From CAYRGQ01 sp964444885 (GTDB lineage Bacteria; Bacteroidota; Bacteroidia; Sphingobacteriales; Sphingobacteriaceae), in the NCBI GenBank assembly GCA_964444885.1, contig CAYUIZ010000013.1, positions 1-41,291 of the forward strand: a stretch of DNA of 41,291 nucleotides. Reading direction: 5' to 3'. The notes beneath the pieces are model-generated. The model did no database searches, was not told the origin of the DNA, and saw only the letters and a list, made by a program, of their open reading frames with translations. Shown here piece by piece: positions 32,044 to 40,052 of this stretch (position 1 is the stretch's first letter; each line of letters opens with the position of its first letter). The position numbers were made by a program, and so were the translations under genes.

Positions 32044-32946
32044 TTAAGCCAGCACTTTCACCAAAATCAGCATCGGCACTATTTCAAGAGTGCAAAGATA
32101 GGCAATTAAATAAAACTTCGGAAACCGATATTTTTCTAAAAGCGCAGATCCGCTCTTTGACAAGCGGAACGCAAATAGTCCGAGGACAATGCACAATACC
32201 GTCCACACGATGTATTGGCTATGATCGTGGGTGGCCAGGCTCAACATCAGAATGGCTGGGATGAATACCAGTGACGCATTGAAATAACATAAGTATAATA
32301 CAGAGATGTATTCCCGTGCCAGGCGCTTCGCTTCGAAAATAATCCCCAGCATGCGCGTGACGAAAATCTTGATCGAAAATAACGCCAGCACGAAGAAGGA
32401 AATCCAAAGGAAGCCCTGAAAGCCGAGTGGGCGGTAGTCGGCCACGAAGTGCGCCGACACCAAATAGAGGAACAACCCGCACGAAAACCCAAACAGGACA
32501 TACAAAAATACGAAGGGCCAGGAACTGAACAGGTTGTCTTCCTTATTGACTTGCGCCAGCACCCGATCGTTGTAAAAAGCCTGCACGATCTGGGTAGACT
32601 CAGCCGGAAAGGCGGCTCTGGTGATGCCGAAAAATAACAGCATCAGCCCGAAGACACCCAATATCCACGGTTGGCGGTGTGCTTTGGGGCTTCCTGCAGC
32701 CGTGGCCTCCTGCTCGCTGTTCGCATACGCAAGCCAGCGCAAAAAGTCACCCCGTTCTACGGTGATTAATTGCCGCAGGCTGTCGAGCAATAAATTAGGC
32801 CGTGCCGCGTCAGGCGCCAAGTAAAAACGGCCGATAGCCTCAGGCGGGCTAGACAGTGTGTCGATTTGGACCGCTGCCTCAGCTCGCCCCGACCAGCTCG
32901 CCAGGCAAAACAGTGCAACGATCCAAAACATGTGACGGTACTTCAT
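32044..32946 (-). CDS. DUF4271 integral membrane protein
   Basis: A 300-residue protein starting with a cleavable-looking signal segment (about 1-24, ending RAEA). A periplasmic stretch (about 25-95) follows, then about seven hydrophobic helices between residue 98 and the C-terminus. The family has no established function; it is regularly found just upstream of hemD in Bacteroidetes, as here (4 nt between the genes). It may be an envelope protein co-regulated with tetrapyrrole synthesis. The ATG is at 32944-32946. Confidence 0.85.
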   Translation of the reverse strand: MKYRHMFWIVALFCLASWSGRAEAAVQIDTLSSPPEAIGRFYLAPDAARPNLLLDSLRQLITVERGDFLRWLAYANSEQEATAAGSPKAHRQPWILGVFGLMLLFFGITRAAFPAESTQIVQAFYNDRVLAQVNKEDNLFSSWPFVFLYVLFGFSCGLFLYLVSAHFVADYRPLGFQGFLWISFFVLALFSIKIFVTRMLGIIFEAKRLAREYISVLYLCYFNASLVFIPAILMLSLATHDHSQYIVWTVLCIVLGLFAFRLSKSGSALLEKYRFPKFYLIAYLCTLEIVPMLILVKVLA

Positions 32947-32963
32947 TGTTCCTTATTGGGGAG

Positions 32964-32971
32964 CAAAGATA
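32964..32971 (-). promoter_or_regulatory. -7 element of the DUF4271-hemD promoter
   Basis: Minus-strand TATCTTTG matches TAnnTTTG, 17 nt before the DUF4271 ATG. No good -33 partner was found. Confidence 0.5.
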
Positions 32972-33138
32972 GTACTTCTCGCGGGCAAGTGTCCTGCTCG
33001 TATTTAAAATATGGTTCCGCGCATCCCGAAGACAGACGGCACGTATGGCCCGATCGCCAATTGGTGAAGCAGCGTGCAAATCGCCCAACGGAGGCGGATG
33101 GAACCGCTTGGTAAACAAAACAACGAAAACAATATACA

Positions 33139-33576
33139 ATGAGACGACTGATCAAAAACACCGGACTAATGGGGTTGTCCCTTATCCTGATGGCTAGCTG
33201 CGATTCGGATCGGGTAATCACGAATGAAGAGTTGCCTGAACAGGCCAGGGCGTACATTCAAACGCATTTTGCAGAACACGGAATCCTGCAGGCCACCAAA
33301 GAGCGCGATGGACTTGCAGTCAACTATGAGGTGATGCTGCAAGAGGGCTACCAATTGGAATTCAGCAGGGATGGCGAGATCGAAAAGATAGACGGCTCAG
33401 CCAAGTTGCCGGACAGCGCTATTCCAGTACCGATATTGGATTATGTCGGCACTAATTTTCCCCAAGTGGACATCGTGGAGTGGCAACGAAGCCGACGCGG
33501 GGCGGATGTGAAGTTGGCAAACGGTATCGAGCTTGAGTTTGACAAGGAGGGGGAATTTTTGAGAATCGACCAATAG
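33139..33576 (+). CDS. PepSY-like (DUF2874) lipoprotein
   Basis: A 145-residue probable lipoprotein with lipobox LMAS-C21. It is followed by two repeated beta-alpha units, each ending in a similar strand-turn: YQLEFSRDGEIEKID (about 73-87) and IELEFDKEGEFLRID (about 130-144). This internal duplication is characteristic of the PepSY-like/BLIP-fold family abundant in Bacteroidetes envelopes, whose members are thought to bind or inhibit proteins in the periplasm. No partner gene is apparent: the upstream genes are divergent and the next gene is about 400 nt away. Confidence 0.82.
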   Translation: MRRLIKNTGLMGLSLILMASCDSDRVITNEELPEQARAYIQTHFAEHGILQATKERDGLAVNYEVMLQEGYQLEFSRDGEIEKIDGSAKLPDSAIPVPILDYVGTNFPQVDIVEWQRSRRGADVKLANGIELEFDKEGEFLRIDQ

Positions 33577-33956
33577 CGAAACGATGGCCATACCAGCTCG
33601 CGGCGCGCTTGGCGACGCTAGGATCGTTCGCGCCCGCCTGAACTCGGCATGCGAGGCTACAGCGAGCCTTTGGTGCCGTTTGCGTTCCGCCGGACGAAGC
33701 CGCTTGGGCAATAGGAAGGCCGCTTTTAAAATACCGTTAAGCCCCGAAGGGATGTCTTTTTTCTAGGCTAGCCATGAAGAACCATCGTCTTGGCGAAAAT
33801 TTCTGTGGTGAAACAGCCTGCCTGCCGAGCAGACCGGCAAAATTTGTGACAAAACAGTAGGTTAGGGGAAGGGATAGCCATTTTATATTGGGAACTTCGG
33901 GTTAAGGCAATTTCGGGCTTGGACAAGGAGGTCCGTGTAATCCGCTTATTTATTTG
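33577..33956. other. Intergenic region between the PepSY-like and TPR genes
   Basis: About 380 bases without a credible gene. A pair of similar segments, AAAATTTCTGTGGTGAAACAG (from 33798) and AAAATTTGTGACAAAACAG (from 33839), flanks a 20-nt GC-rich stretch rich in CCTGCC. That stretch resembles the palindrome inside the MITE at 13 kb, so it may be a short dispersed repeat. A weak CCCGAAGGG hairpin with a following T-run (33743-33763) could terminate the PepSY-like gene. Confidence 0.35.
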
Positions 33957-33964
33957 TAATTTTG
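33957..33964 (+). promoter_or_regulatory. -7 element of the TPR gene promoter
   Basis: TAATTTTG matches TAnnTTTG, 24 nt before the ATG at 33989. Confidence 0.4.
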
Positions 33965-33988
33965 GAAGGTTTTAACCTCGGAATAGTT

Positions 33989-35125
33989 ATGCGGCATTTG
34001 CTGATATCCTGTATCTTTTTTCTCATCTGGGCCTCCAGCGTGGAAGTCGCAAAGGGCCAGTCTCCCCAAGATGTTGATTTTTCGGGCGTCATTGGCAAAT
34101 ACGATGCAGGCTTTGACGGCGTTGGTCCACCGGTGTATTTTCTGCCGCCTCCGGCGAGCAAGGAGGAACAGCTGAGCAATAAGTATGAGGCTAAAGTGGC
34201 CGAGAGCCAGATCGTACGCGAGTATTTGGACAACCTCAAGTATATCAGCCGCATCAAGGATGTCGGCAACATTGGTGCCTTGCTCACGCAGCTCGAATCG
34301 CGGCTTGATACGAAGAGCAGCCTGGAAGGCTTGGTGCTCCAGGAAATAGCCCGGCAGAGCGCGCAGAACAATGTCGATCTGGTGGCCAACTTGGAAAACC
34401 ACTTGGCCAAGGAATACCTGAGCACGGGCAACGTGAAGGAAGCGATTGTTTTTTTCGAGACGGCGCTTTACGCCAAAGTGAGCCTGCGCAAGCAGGAAGA
34501 CGTGGATCTGCTGACCCACAATTTGGCAGTCGGGTATGAATATCTGCAAAATCTGGGCCGTGCGGAGGCCTTGCACCGCGAGGTGTATAACCGGGCAGTC
34601 GCCCGCCGCGACTATGTGCAGCAGGCACAGAGCCTCGCCAATTTGGCCTTGGTCAAGGCAAAGCAGGGCAACTACGCTGATGCGGAAAATGAATTGATCC
34701 GAACCGTAATCCCCATGGTTCGGCGGACCAGAAATGCGCGAGGCCACGTCGGGGCCCTAATCGTCTTGGCTGAGGTGTACCGCCTTCAAAACCGCTATCC
34801 CGAAGCGCAGTGGTTTCTCGTCCAAGCCAAGCAGGTGGCCATGGATCAAGATTTGGATATCGTCATGCCGGAGATAATTTTCAACCTCGCCGAAAATAAA
34901 AAGGAATCCGGTAATCCCCGGGTGGCCATACAGGAATACGAGGAGGCCAACGACTTGGCCAAGGAACAGGCCGACCGGCTATTCGGCATGCAACTCGCTA
35001 TTCAGGATGCGTTGGGCGATTTGTACCACCAAGCGGGCAATTATGAGCAGGCCGCCACGGCGCTTAGCCAATACGACACACTGAAAAGCCGCTTCTTCCA
35101 CCGGTCTTTCTCGGCTAATAACTAA
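33989..35125 (+). CDS. Exported tetratricopeptide-repeat protein
   Basis: A 378-residue protein with a signal peptide (about 1-23, MRHLLISCIFFLIWASS and on). A proline-rich stretch (PPVYFLPPPAS) comes next, then at least five TPR-like helix pairs from about residue 110 to 365. TPRs are protein-docking scaffolds. The frame opens with TTG at 33962, but the ATG at 33989 gives a proper signal peptide. Similar TPR proteins often pair with sensor kinases in this phylum, but no kinase domain or neighbour is present here. Its partner is unknown. A candidate non-coding RNA follows. Confidence 0.83.
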   Translation: MRHLLISCIFFLIWASSVEVAKGQSPQDVDFSGVIGKYDAGFDGVGPPVYFLPPPASKEEQLSNKYEAKVAESQIVREYLDNLKYISRIKDVGNIGALLTQLESRLDTKSSLEGLVLQEIARQSAQNNVDLVANLENHLAKEYLSTGNVKEAIVFFETALYAKVSLRKQEDVDLLTHNLAVGYEYLQNLGRAEALHREVYNRAVARRDYVQQAQSLANLALVKAKQGNYADAENELIRTVIPMVRRTRNARGHVGALIVLAEVYRLQNRYPEAQWFLVQAKQVAMDQDLDIVMPEIIFNLAENKKESGNPRVAIQEYEEANDLAKEQADRLFGMQLAIQDALGDLYHQAGNYEQAATALSQYDTLKSRFFHRSFSANN

Positions 35126-35233
35126 TCCGTTTATTTTTATTTCTGGCGGCCGCGCAGTGCGCCCCCTTTGTGCTCGACTAGCGCGTCGTGCCCCTGCCCG
35201 CACCGTGCGGTGATAAATACCCAGAAATAGGTA

Positions 35234-35264
35234 TTGCCCGGGCATGCGGGCACCTCTACCTTTG
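35234..35264 (+). promoter_or_regulatory. Promoter of the candidate non-coding RNA
   Basis: TTG (35234-35236), 20-nt spacer, TACCTTTG (35257-35264), a good Bacteroidetes promoter with no ORF downstream on the plus strand. Confidence 0.6.
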
Positions 35265-35269
35265 GCTAT

Positions 35270-35461
35270 ATCAATAACACTGTTTCTTTATTTTAACAAC
35301 GTCAGCCTAAACCTTTTTTACATCTACCTGTGCAAAAACATTCTCGGGAGGAAAGAAACAATGGAAGCTTAGCCCCATCACAGGGATAACATATAGCGAT
35401 AGTTATTAAATGTGTGTTTTTTGTTTGGTAGCCGTGGCAGTTCGCTGTTGCGGCTTTTTTT
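35270..35461 (+). ncRNA. Candidate non-coding RNA of about 190 nt (possibly 6S-like)
   Basis: A promoter at 35234-35264 and a terminator at 35431-35461 bracket about 190 nt with no coding potential on the plus strand. The ends can pair: AATAAC (35273-35278) with GTTATT (35402-35407). Inside, CCTGTG (35328-35333) can pair with CACAGG (35380-35385), closing a long internal arm. Size, closing stem and an internal arm are compatible with 6S RNA, which mimics an open promoter and binds RNA polymerase. I cannot confirm the family from sequence alone. It might instead be an unknown regulatory RNA or a long 3' tail of the TPR transcript. Confidence 0.45.
35431..35461 (+). terminator. Terminator with UUCG tetraloop
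   Basis: GCCGTGGCAG (35431-35440) pairs with CTGTTGCGGC (35445-35454) through ten pairs including three G-U wobbles. A TTCG loop caps it and seven Ts follow. It acts on the plus strand only; the stop codon of the convergent DUF1801 gene lies at its end. Confidence 0.85.
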
Positions 35462-35807
35462 ATGAGGAGTTGTTGATCTCGCCGATCCGGAAGGCGATCA
35501 TGGATCCAATGAGCGTCAGCGGCAGGGGTTCGTCGAGGTGAAATTGCACGGAGCCTTTCCCTTGCTTGTACCGGGATAACTGTGGGGCGAACGCATGGTG
35601 GGCGGTCGGCAGCGCGTACACGCCGATATGCTTGGCATAGCCCGCAAAATAGACCAGCGGTTTGCCCTGCAATATATACGTGGGGATAGCATAGCTAATC
35701 TTTTCCTCCGCGGCGGGCGCGAGCTTCCGGATAGTATCCCGGATTTGCGCAAGCCCCCGGCGTGTCCGTTCGGGGAAGGCTTGGATGTATGCGTCGACGG
35801 TGTTTAT
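35460..35807 (-). CDS. DUF1801/YdhG-like protein with ATA in place of a start codon
   Basis: A 115-residue protein of the YdhG/iron-chaperone-like family. Recognisable are EEKISYAIPTY, the conserved GYAKHIGVYALPTAHHAF and SVQFHLDEPLP. The reading frame is intact from a stop at 35835 to the TAA at 35460, but it contains no ATG or GTG and no early TTG. At the place where homologues start (M-N-T-V-D-A-Y-I) the codon is ATA (35805-35807), overlapping the TAA stop of the preceding gene. A single G-to-A change in an ancestral ATGA overlap would explain both. The gene may use ATA, may be poorly expressed, or may be freshly inactivated. A TTG at 35672 would lose the N-terminal third. Confidence 0.7.
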   Translation of the reverse strand: MNTVDAYIQAFPERTRRGLAQIRDTIRKLAPAAEEKISYAIPTYILQGKPLVYFAGYAKHIGVYALPTAHHAFAPQLSRYKQGKGSVQFHLDEPLPLTLIGSMIAFRIGEINNSS

Positions 35808-36229
35808 GAGCGGTGTTGTTTTTCGGTGTACGATTTAAAATTGTCCAGAATAGCCTGCCAGCCGTCCCGTTGCATGGCAATGGGATTTTGCGTTTCGGCG
35901 TCGAAGGTCACGGCGACGTGGGTCGTGCCGTTTGCTTCCGCGAAGGTGGTGTCTGCCCGACGGCCATCGTCCATGGTGTAGCGGAGGCGTTGCTGGTCGG
36001 CAACTTCATCATACGTCGCGTCGAAATCAAAGCCAAAGCTTCCGTCACGAGCCTCCATGCGGGCACTGTACCGGCCCCCCGCCCGCAGGTCGTTTGTAGC
36101 GCGGGGGCAGTGCCAGTCGGGCGAAGCAAAGTTCCATTGCGTAATATGTGCCGGCTCGGTCCAGCAGGACCAGCAGGTGGTAAGTGGAGCCTTGATGTGG
36201 GCTTGCACGGTTATTTTCTCGGTATTCAT
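35804..36229 (-). CDS. SRPBCC-family (AHSA1-like) protein
   Basis: A 141-residue START/AHSA1-like hydrophobic-pocket protein. Landmarks are the opening VQAHIKAPLTTCWSCWTEPAHI, the WNFASPDWHCPRATNDLRAGG stretch in the first third and the closing helix DGWQAILDNFKSYTEK. Members bind small hydrophobic ligands or act as Hsp90-activator-like proteins. The ATG at 36227-36229 (MNTEKITV) is used; the frame extends 17 codons upstream without support. It lies 11 nt after the VOC gene in an operon led by a Crp-type regulator. This set of small stress- or ligand-type genes recurs in Bacteroidetes. Confidence 0.88.
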   Translation of the reverse strand: MNTEKITVQAHIKAPLTTCWSCWTEPAHITQWNFASPDWHCPRATNDLRAGGRYSARMEARDGSFGFDFDATYDEVADQQRLRYTMDDGRRADTTFAEANGTTHVAVTFDAETQNPIAMQRDGWQAILDNFKSYTEKQHRS

Positions 36230-36240
36230 GCGGGGGGATA

Positions 36241-36648
36241 CTAACTCAGTTTTGATTCGTCGGCGTACAGTACTTCCCATTGATGTCCGTCAGGGTCTGC
36301 AAAGGTGTCGTAGTACATCCATTCATGGTCTTTGGGTTCGCTGTAGCGGCTGCCGCCGTTGGCCAGTGCGCGGCTAATTAGTTCGTCGACCTGCTCGCGC
36401 GATTCCACTTCGAGGGCAATCAATGTCTGCGTCGTCGATCCATTCGCTACCGGGCGGTCGGTAAAGGTCTGAAAGAACGCGCGCGATAAAAGCATAACGT
36501 ATATTTTTCCTTCATCCAGCACCAGCTGCAAGGCGCGATCGTCGCTGAATTTTTCATTGAACCCGAATCCCAGTGCCTCCCAGAAACGGCGGCTCCGCGC
36601 CAGATCCTTCACGGGCAGATTGACGTAGATGGACGTTGCGTTTGCCAT
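36241..36648 (-). CDS. VOC-family (glyoxalase/bleomycin-resistance-like) protein
   Basis: A 135-residue vicinal-oxygen-chelate fold protein with two beta-alpha-beta-beta-beta units: SIYVNLPVKDLARSRRFWEALGF at the start and the DPDGHQWEVLYAD motif at the end, where the glutamate is a usual metal ligand. Such proteins bind or modify small molecules including toxins and antibiotics. The substrate is not predictable. The ATG is at 36646-36648. It is 17 nt downstream of the PhnB-like gene in the same operon. Confidence 0.88.
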   Translation of the reverse strand: MANATSIYVNLPVKDLARSRRFWEALGFGFNEKFSDDRALQLVLDEGKIYVMLLSRAFFQTFTDRPVANGSTTQTLIALEVESREQVDELISRALANGGSRYSEPKDHEWMYYDTFADPDGHQWEVLYADESKLS

Positions 36649-36665
36649 TTTTACTTTATTTTAAT

Positions 36666-37115
36666 CTACTCGGCACAGGACGTTTCCATATAATCAAACA
36701 TCCATTGCACGCCGTAGCGGTCGGTGCATGTGCCGAAGTACGAACCCCAGAACGTGTCCTGCATGTCCATGGTCACCTTCCCGTCGGCAGACAGGGCTGC
36801 AAAGAGCTGGTCCGTTTCCGCGCGGGAGTCGGCCGAAAGGGTGATGTGCATATTGTTGCCGGCGACTACGGGTGGCATTCCGAACGCGGCAGGCGCGTCA
36901 GAACCCATCAGGATGCTCCCTCCCAATATGGGCAGGGCGATGTGCATGACTTGGTTGGCCACCTCGTCGGCAATTGCGGAAGCCTCCTCATGCGGAGGCA
37001 TGTCGCCAAATCGGGAAATACCACCCATAAATTCGCCTCCAAAGACGGATTTATAAAAATTGAAAGCCTCTTCGCACTGTCCGTCAAAGTTGAGATATAC
37101 ATTTACTGCCGCCAT
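36666..37115 (-). CDS. PhnB-like VOC-family protein
   Basis: A 149-residue member of the PhnB/3-demethylubiquinone-methyltransferase-like branch of the VOC fold. It is recognised by VYLNFDGQCEEAFNFYKSVFG at the start and by WGSYFGTCTDRYGVQWMFDY near the end. The ATG at 37113-37115 (MAAVNVYL) is chosen. The frame continues about 98 codons upstream into the regulator gene's antisense-like sequence, which is spurious. The function is unknown in this family; none of the phosphonate genes are present. Second gene of the Crp-led operon, 83 nt after the regulator. Confidence 0.87.
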   Translation of the reverse strand: MAAVNVYLNFDGQCEEAFNFYKSVFGGEFMGGISRFGDMPPHEEASAIADEVANQVMHIALPILGGSILMGSDAPAAFGMPPVVAGNNMHITLSADSRAETDQLFAALSADGKVTMDMQDTFWGSYFGTCTDRYGVQWMFDYMETSCAE

Positions 37116-37198
37116 AAGGATTATAGTTTTTGGTTCATTGCAAATTAATGCGAAGTAGAGGAAGGCACGCTTGCCATAGGGCAAGAAAATAAAATATA

Positions 37199-37780
37199 CT
37201 ACTGCTTGGCCACTTCCTTGCGAATGCGGCTCAGCGAAGTGTCCGTGATACCCAGGTATGAAGCGACATGCTTGAGCGGCGCCTGCAACAGCAGTTTCGG
37301 ATGCCGTTGTTGCAGGGCAAGGTAACGCTGCGTGGCCGTATCCGCAATCATCGATACCGATCGCTGCTTGCATTGGAAGAGGCTTTGCGCCATCCAGGTG
37401 CGCCCCCATTCGCTGAATGCCGGGATGTCCCTGAACAGTTTTTGGAATGTCGGATAATCGATCTTCCAGCCCACGATATCCGTCAGCGCTTGCATATTTT
37501 CCAACGCTGGAACTTGCTGGAATAAAGAGACGACGTCGATGGCTATCTCATTCTCGCCCATAAAGCTCGTCGTAATGTCGTGTCCCTCGTAGTCATGGAC
37601 ATAGGAACGGATGAGGCCCTGTTCGATGCAGAAGTAGGCCTTGGCGACCTGTCCTTTCCGCAGGAGGTAATCGCCCTTGGCGAAAGAAATGGGTTGGTGG
37701 GCCTGTACGATCTCGGCCAGCTCGTGGCGCGACAGCGAAGGGCTATCGTAGATTTTTTCGAACGTGGGGGCGATGGTCAT
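37199..37780 (-). CDS. Crp/Fnr-family transcriptional regulator
   Basis: A 193-residue regulator with a cyclic-nucleotide-binding-like beta barrel (about 15-120, with FAKGDYLLRKGQVAKAYFCIEQG) and a C-terminal helix-turn-helix (about 155-190, with HVASYLGITDTSLSRIRKEV). The arginine and glutamate that bind cAMP in E. coli Crp are not obvious, so the ligand is unknown. ATG at 37778-37780. It heads an operon of PhnB-like, VOC, SRPBCC and DUF1801 genes and probably controls them. This family of small regulators is common in Bacteroidetes and often autoregulatory. Confidence 0.92.
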   Translation of the reverse strand: MTIAPTFEKIYDSPSLSRHELAEIVQAHQPISFAKGDYLLRKGQVAKAYFCIEQGLIRSYVHDYEGHDITTSFMGENEIAIDVVSLFQQVPALENMQALTDIVGWKIDYPTFQKLFRDIPAFSEWGRTWMAQSLFQCKQRSVSMIADTATQRYLALQQRHPKLLLQAPLKHVASYLGITDTSLSRIRKEVAKQ

Positions 37781-37835
37781 ATTGGTTTCGTTTCTTCCCA
37801 GCCGGACGCCTGGCCGAAGCCAACGTTTCGCATAT

Positions 37836-37866
37836 CAAACTTAGGGAAATTCGGGTTTGTTTGCAA
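37836..37866 (-). promoter_or_regulatory. Promoter of the Crp-type regulator operon
   Basis: Minus strand: TTG (37864-37866), 20-nt spacer, TAAGTTTG (37836-37843). The leader is about 50 nt. The -33 region contains a CAATTG palindrome within TTGCAATTGTTTGC, which could serve as an operator. Confidence 0.6.
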
Positions 37867-38011
37867 TTGTTTGCGATACCTTTTCCTAAAAAGGGCAAAA
37901 CCCCTATCTTGGCGCAGCCGTTTCCTGCCGGGGTAGGGAACGCGCCCATGCAGGGCAAGGGGTATGAAGCCCCAAGCGGCACGGCCGTTTGACGATCTGG
38001 AAGGGAAAACA

Positions 38012-38782
38012 ATGAATAAGCTATTGATATTTTTAGTCTTCACCGCGCTGGCCGCATCCTGCGGATCGCCCGACGCGGGGTGGAAACTTGCATGGCAAGA
38101 GGAATTTGACCAAAACGCCGGTTTTGACACGACAGTATGGAGTAAAATACCCCGCGGTACGCCCGACTGGAAAAACTTCATGTCCGATTATGACGAATTG
38201 TATGCGCTGAACGACGGCAAGCTCATCTTGCGCGGCATCGTGAATGACGTGCTGCCCGACGATACCGCGAGCTTCCTCACCGGCGGACTATATACGAAGG
38301 GCAAGAAGGTGTTTACACACGGCAGAATGGAAATCCGTGCGCGCCTGTTCGGCGCTACCGGCGCCTGGCCGGCTTTCTGGATGCTACCCCAAGACAAGGG
38401 GTGGCCCGACGGCGGCGAGATCGATATCATGGAGCGCCTGAATGACGAGGACTTTGCTTACCAGACCGTCCATTCGCACTATACCTATACCTTGGGAATG
38501 AAAGACCCGCAGGCCGGATCCACGGCGGCTATTAATAAGGACGATTATAATGTGTACGCGGTGGAAATTTGGCCTGACAGCCTCCGGTTTTTGATTAATG
38601 ATGTGCACAATTTCACGTATCCGCGCATCGAGACCGACCAGCAGGGGCAATTCCCCTTTGGCGACCCGTTTTATCTGTTGCTTGATATGCAGCTCGGCGG
38701 TTCGTGGGTTGGGGCGGTAGACCCGAGCCATCTTCCCGTGGAGATGTGGATAGACTGGGTGCGCTGGTACGAGCGCGACTAG
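38012..38782 (+). CDS. Glycoside hydrolase family 16 lipoprotein (beta-glucanase type)
   Basis: Cleaves beta-1,3/1,4-glucans or related galactans outside the cytoplasm. The 256-residue protein is a lipoprotein (lipobox LAAS-C17). It holds one GH16 jelly-roll domain with the catalytic ExDxxE motif: E136, D138 and E141 in GGEIDIMERL. Upstream GRMEIRARLFGATGAWPAFWML and downstream WPDSLRFLINDV are family hallmarks. The ATG at 38012 (MNKLLIFLV) gives the lipoprotein signal; the frame extends 16 codons upstream. It stands next to an FG-GAP repeat protein and may act with it in polysaccharide use. No SusC/SusD pair is adjacent. Confidence 0.94.
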   Translation: MNKLLIFLVFTALAASCGSPDAGWKLAWQEEFDQNAGFDTTVWSKIPRGTPDWKNFMSDYDELYALNDGKLILRGIVNDVLPDDTASFLTGGLYTKGKKVFTHGRMEIRARLFGATGAWPAFWMLPQDKGWPDGGEIDIMERLNDEDFAYQTVHSHYTYTLGMKDPQAGSTAAINKDDYNVYAVEIWPDSLRFLINDVHNFTYPRIETDQQGQFPFGDPFYLLLDMQLGGSWVGAVDPSHLPVEMWIDWVRWYERD

Positions 38783-38849
38783 CCGGGGTCACAACGCGCA
38801 CGGCCGCCCGAGGAAATGATATGGTTAAGCTTTGAAAGTATAATATAAT

Positions 38850-40031
38850 ATGATCCATCACCTGTTGATTTCGATTTTTAGTGTTTTCTCCGGACTCCAT
38901 GACGAGCCTAAGTTTCAAGCGCAGACCATTGACGATCAGGTGTCTATTGGCTACGGAATAGCCATCGGCGACGTAGACGGAGACGGCAAGCCCGATATCC
39001 TGATGGCCGACAAAACCGAATTCGTATGGTACCGTAATGGAGATTGGAAGCGTTTTGTGATGATCGACAACCTGACGGAATACGATAACGTATGCATTGC
39101 CGCGCGGGATATTGACGGCGATGGCCGGGTGGAAGTGGCAGTAGGCGGGCAGTGGAACCCCGGCGAGCTGGTGGATTCGGCCCGCTCCGGATCGGTACAT
39201 TACCTCATCCGCCCTGAAGACCCCACGCAGCGTTGGACACCCGTGCAGCTCTACCACGAGCCCACCGTGCACCGGATGCGCTGGGTGCAGGCGTCCGATA
39301 GCGCTTATCACCTCATCGTGCTGCCCTTGCGTGCGGCGGCGCGCGACGACGAACCGGACCGTGGCGTCAACATCCTGGCCTACGAAATGCCCGACGATCC
39401 GGCCGGCGAGTGGAGGCATTGGACGATTAAGCAGCCCATGGGCAGCACGCACAACTTGGATGTCTACGATTTTGGCGAAGGCGAGATGTTTTACATCGGC
39501 GGCGACGACGGCATGATGGGCTTTTCCTACCAGGATGGGCATTGGGTGAATATGCATGCCGACTGGATGGCCCGTGGCAGAGCCCTGAGTGAGGTCAGAC
39601 TCGGCAGGGTCGCCAGCAGAAACGCCCAGGTGTTTGCCACCGTTGAACCCCTGCACGGCGACACACTGGCCATATATTCGCCCGGACTTTCAGATAGCCT
39701 CTTGGTACACGACAAGATCTGGCGAATCGTCCTGGAACGCAACATGAATGAAGGGCATGGCTTAGCCATGGGCGACCTCCTGGGGTTGGGCCGTGATCAG
39801 GTGGTGGCCGGCTGGCGCAACCCCAATAAGGACGGCCACTTTGGCATTAAGCTATATGTGCCCTTTAACCAATATTGGGAAGCGATGGACAGCTATTGGG
39901 TGGATCGGGATGGGATGGCTTGTGAGGACCTGCAGATCGCCGATATGGACGGCGACGGCAAACTCGACATCATTGCAGCTGGCCGGTCAACCCACAACCT
40001 GAAAATATATTGGAATAGGACCGGGGACTGA
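38850..40031 (+). CDS. FG-GAP/VCBS repeat protein, probably exported
   Basis: A 393-residue beta-propeller-like protein with calcium-binding loops DVDGDGKPD (about 42-50), DIDGDGRVE (about 89-97) and DMDGDGKLD (about 366-374), plus a DLLGLGRDQ loop between. The loops form the blades of an integrin-alpha-like propeller. The N-terminus (MIHHLLISIFSVFSG) is a short hydrophobic segment, probably a signal peptide. Propellers of this type bind carbohydrates or catalyse polysaccharide lysis (for example rhamnogalacturonan lyases), so a link to the GH16 gene 67 nt upstream is plausible. The exact activity is unknown. Confidence 0.85.
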   Translation: MIHHLLISIFSVFSGLHDEPKFQAQTIDDQVSIGYGIAIGDVDGDGKPDILMADKTEFVWYRNGDWKRFVMIDNLTEYDNVCIAARDIDGDGRVEVAVGGQWNPGELVDSARSGSVHYLIRPEDPTQRWTPVQLYHEPTVHRMRWVQASDSAYHLIVLPLRAAARDDEPDRGVNILAYEMPDDPAGEWRHWTIKQPMGSTHNLDVYDFGEGEMFYIGGDDGMMGFSYQDGHWVNMHADWMARGRALSEVRLGRVASRNAQVFATVEPLHGDTLAIYSPGLSDSLLVHDKIWRIVLERNMNEGHGLAMGDLLGLGRDQVVAGWRNPNKDGHFGIKLYVPFNQYWEAMDSYWVDRDGMACEDLQIADMDGDGKLDIIAAGRSTHNLKIYWNRTGD

Positions 40032-40052
40032 TCGTGGCGCTCAGATCGCTCT

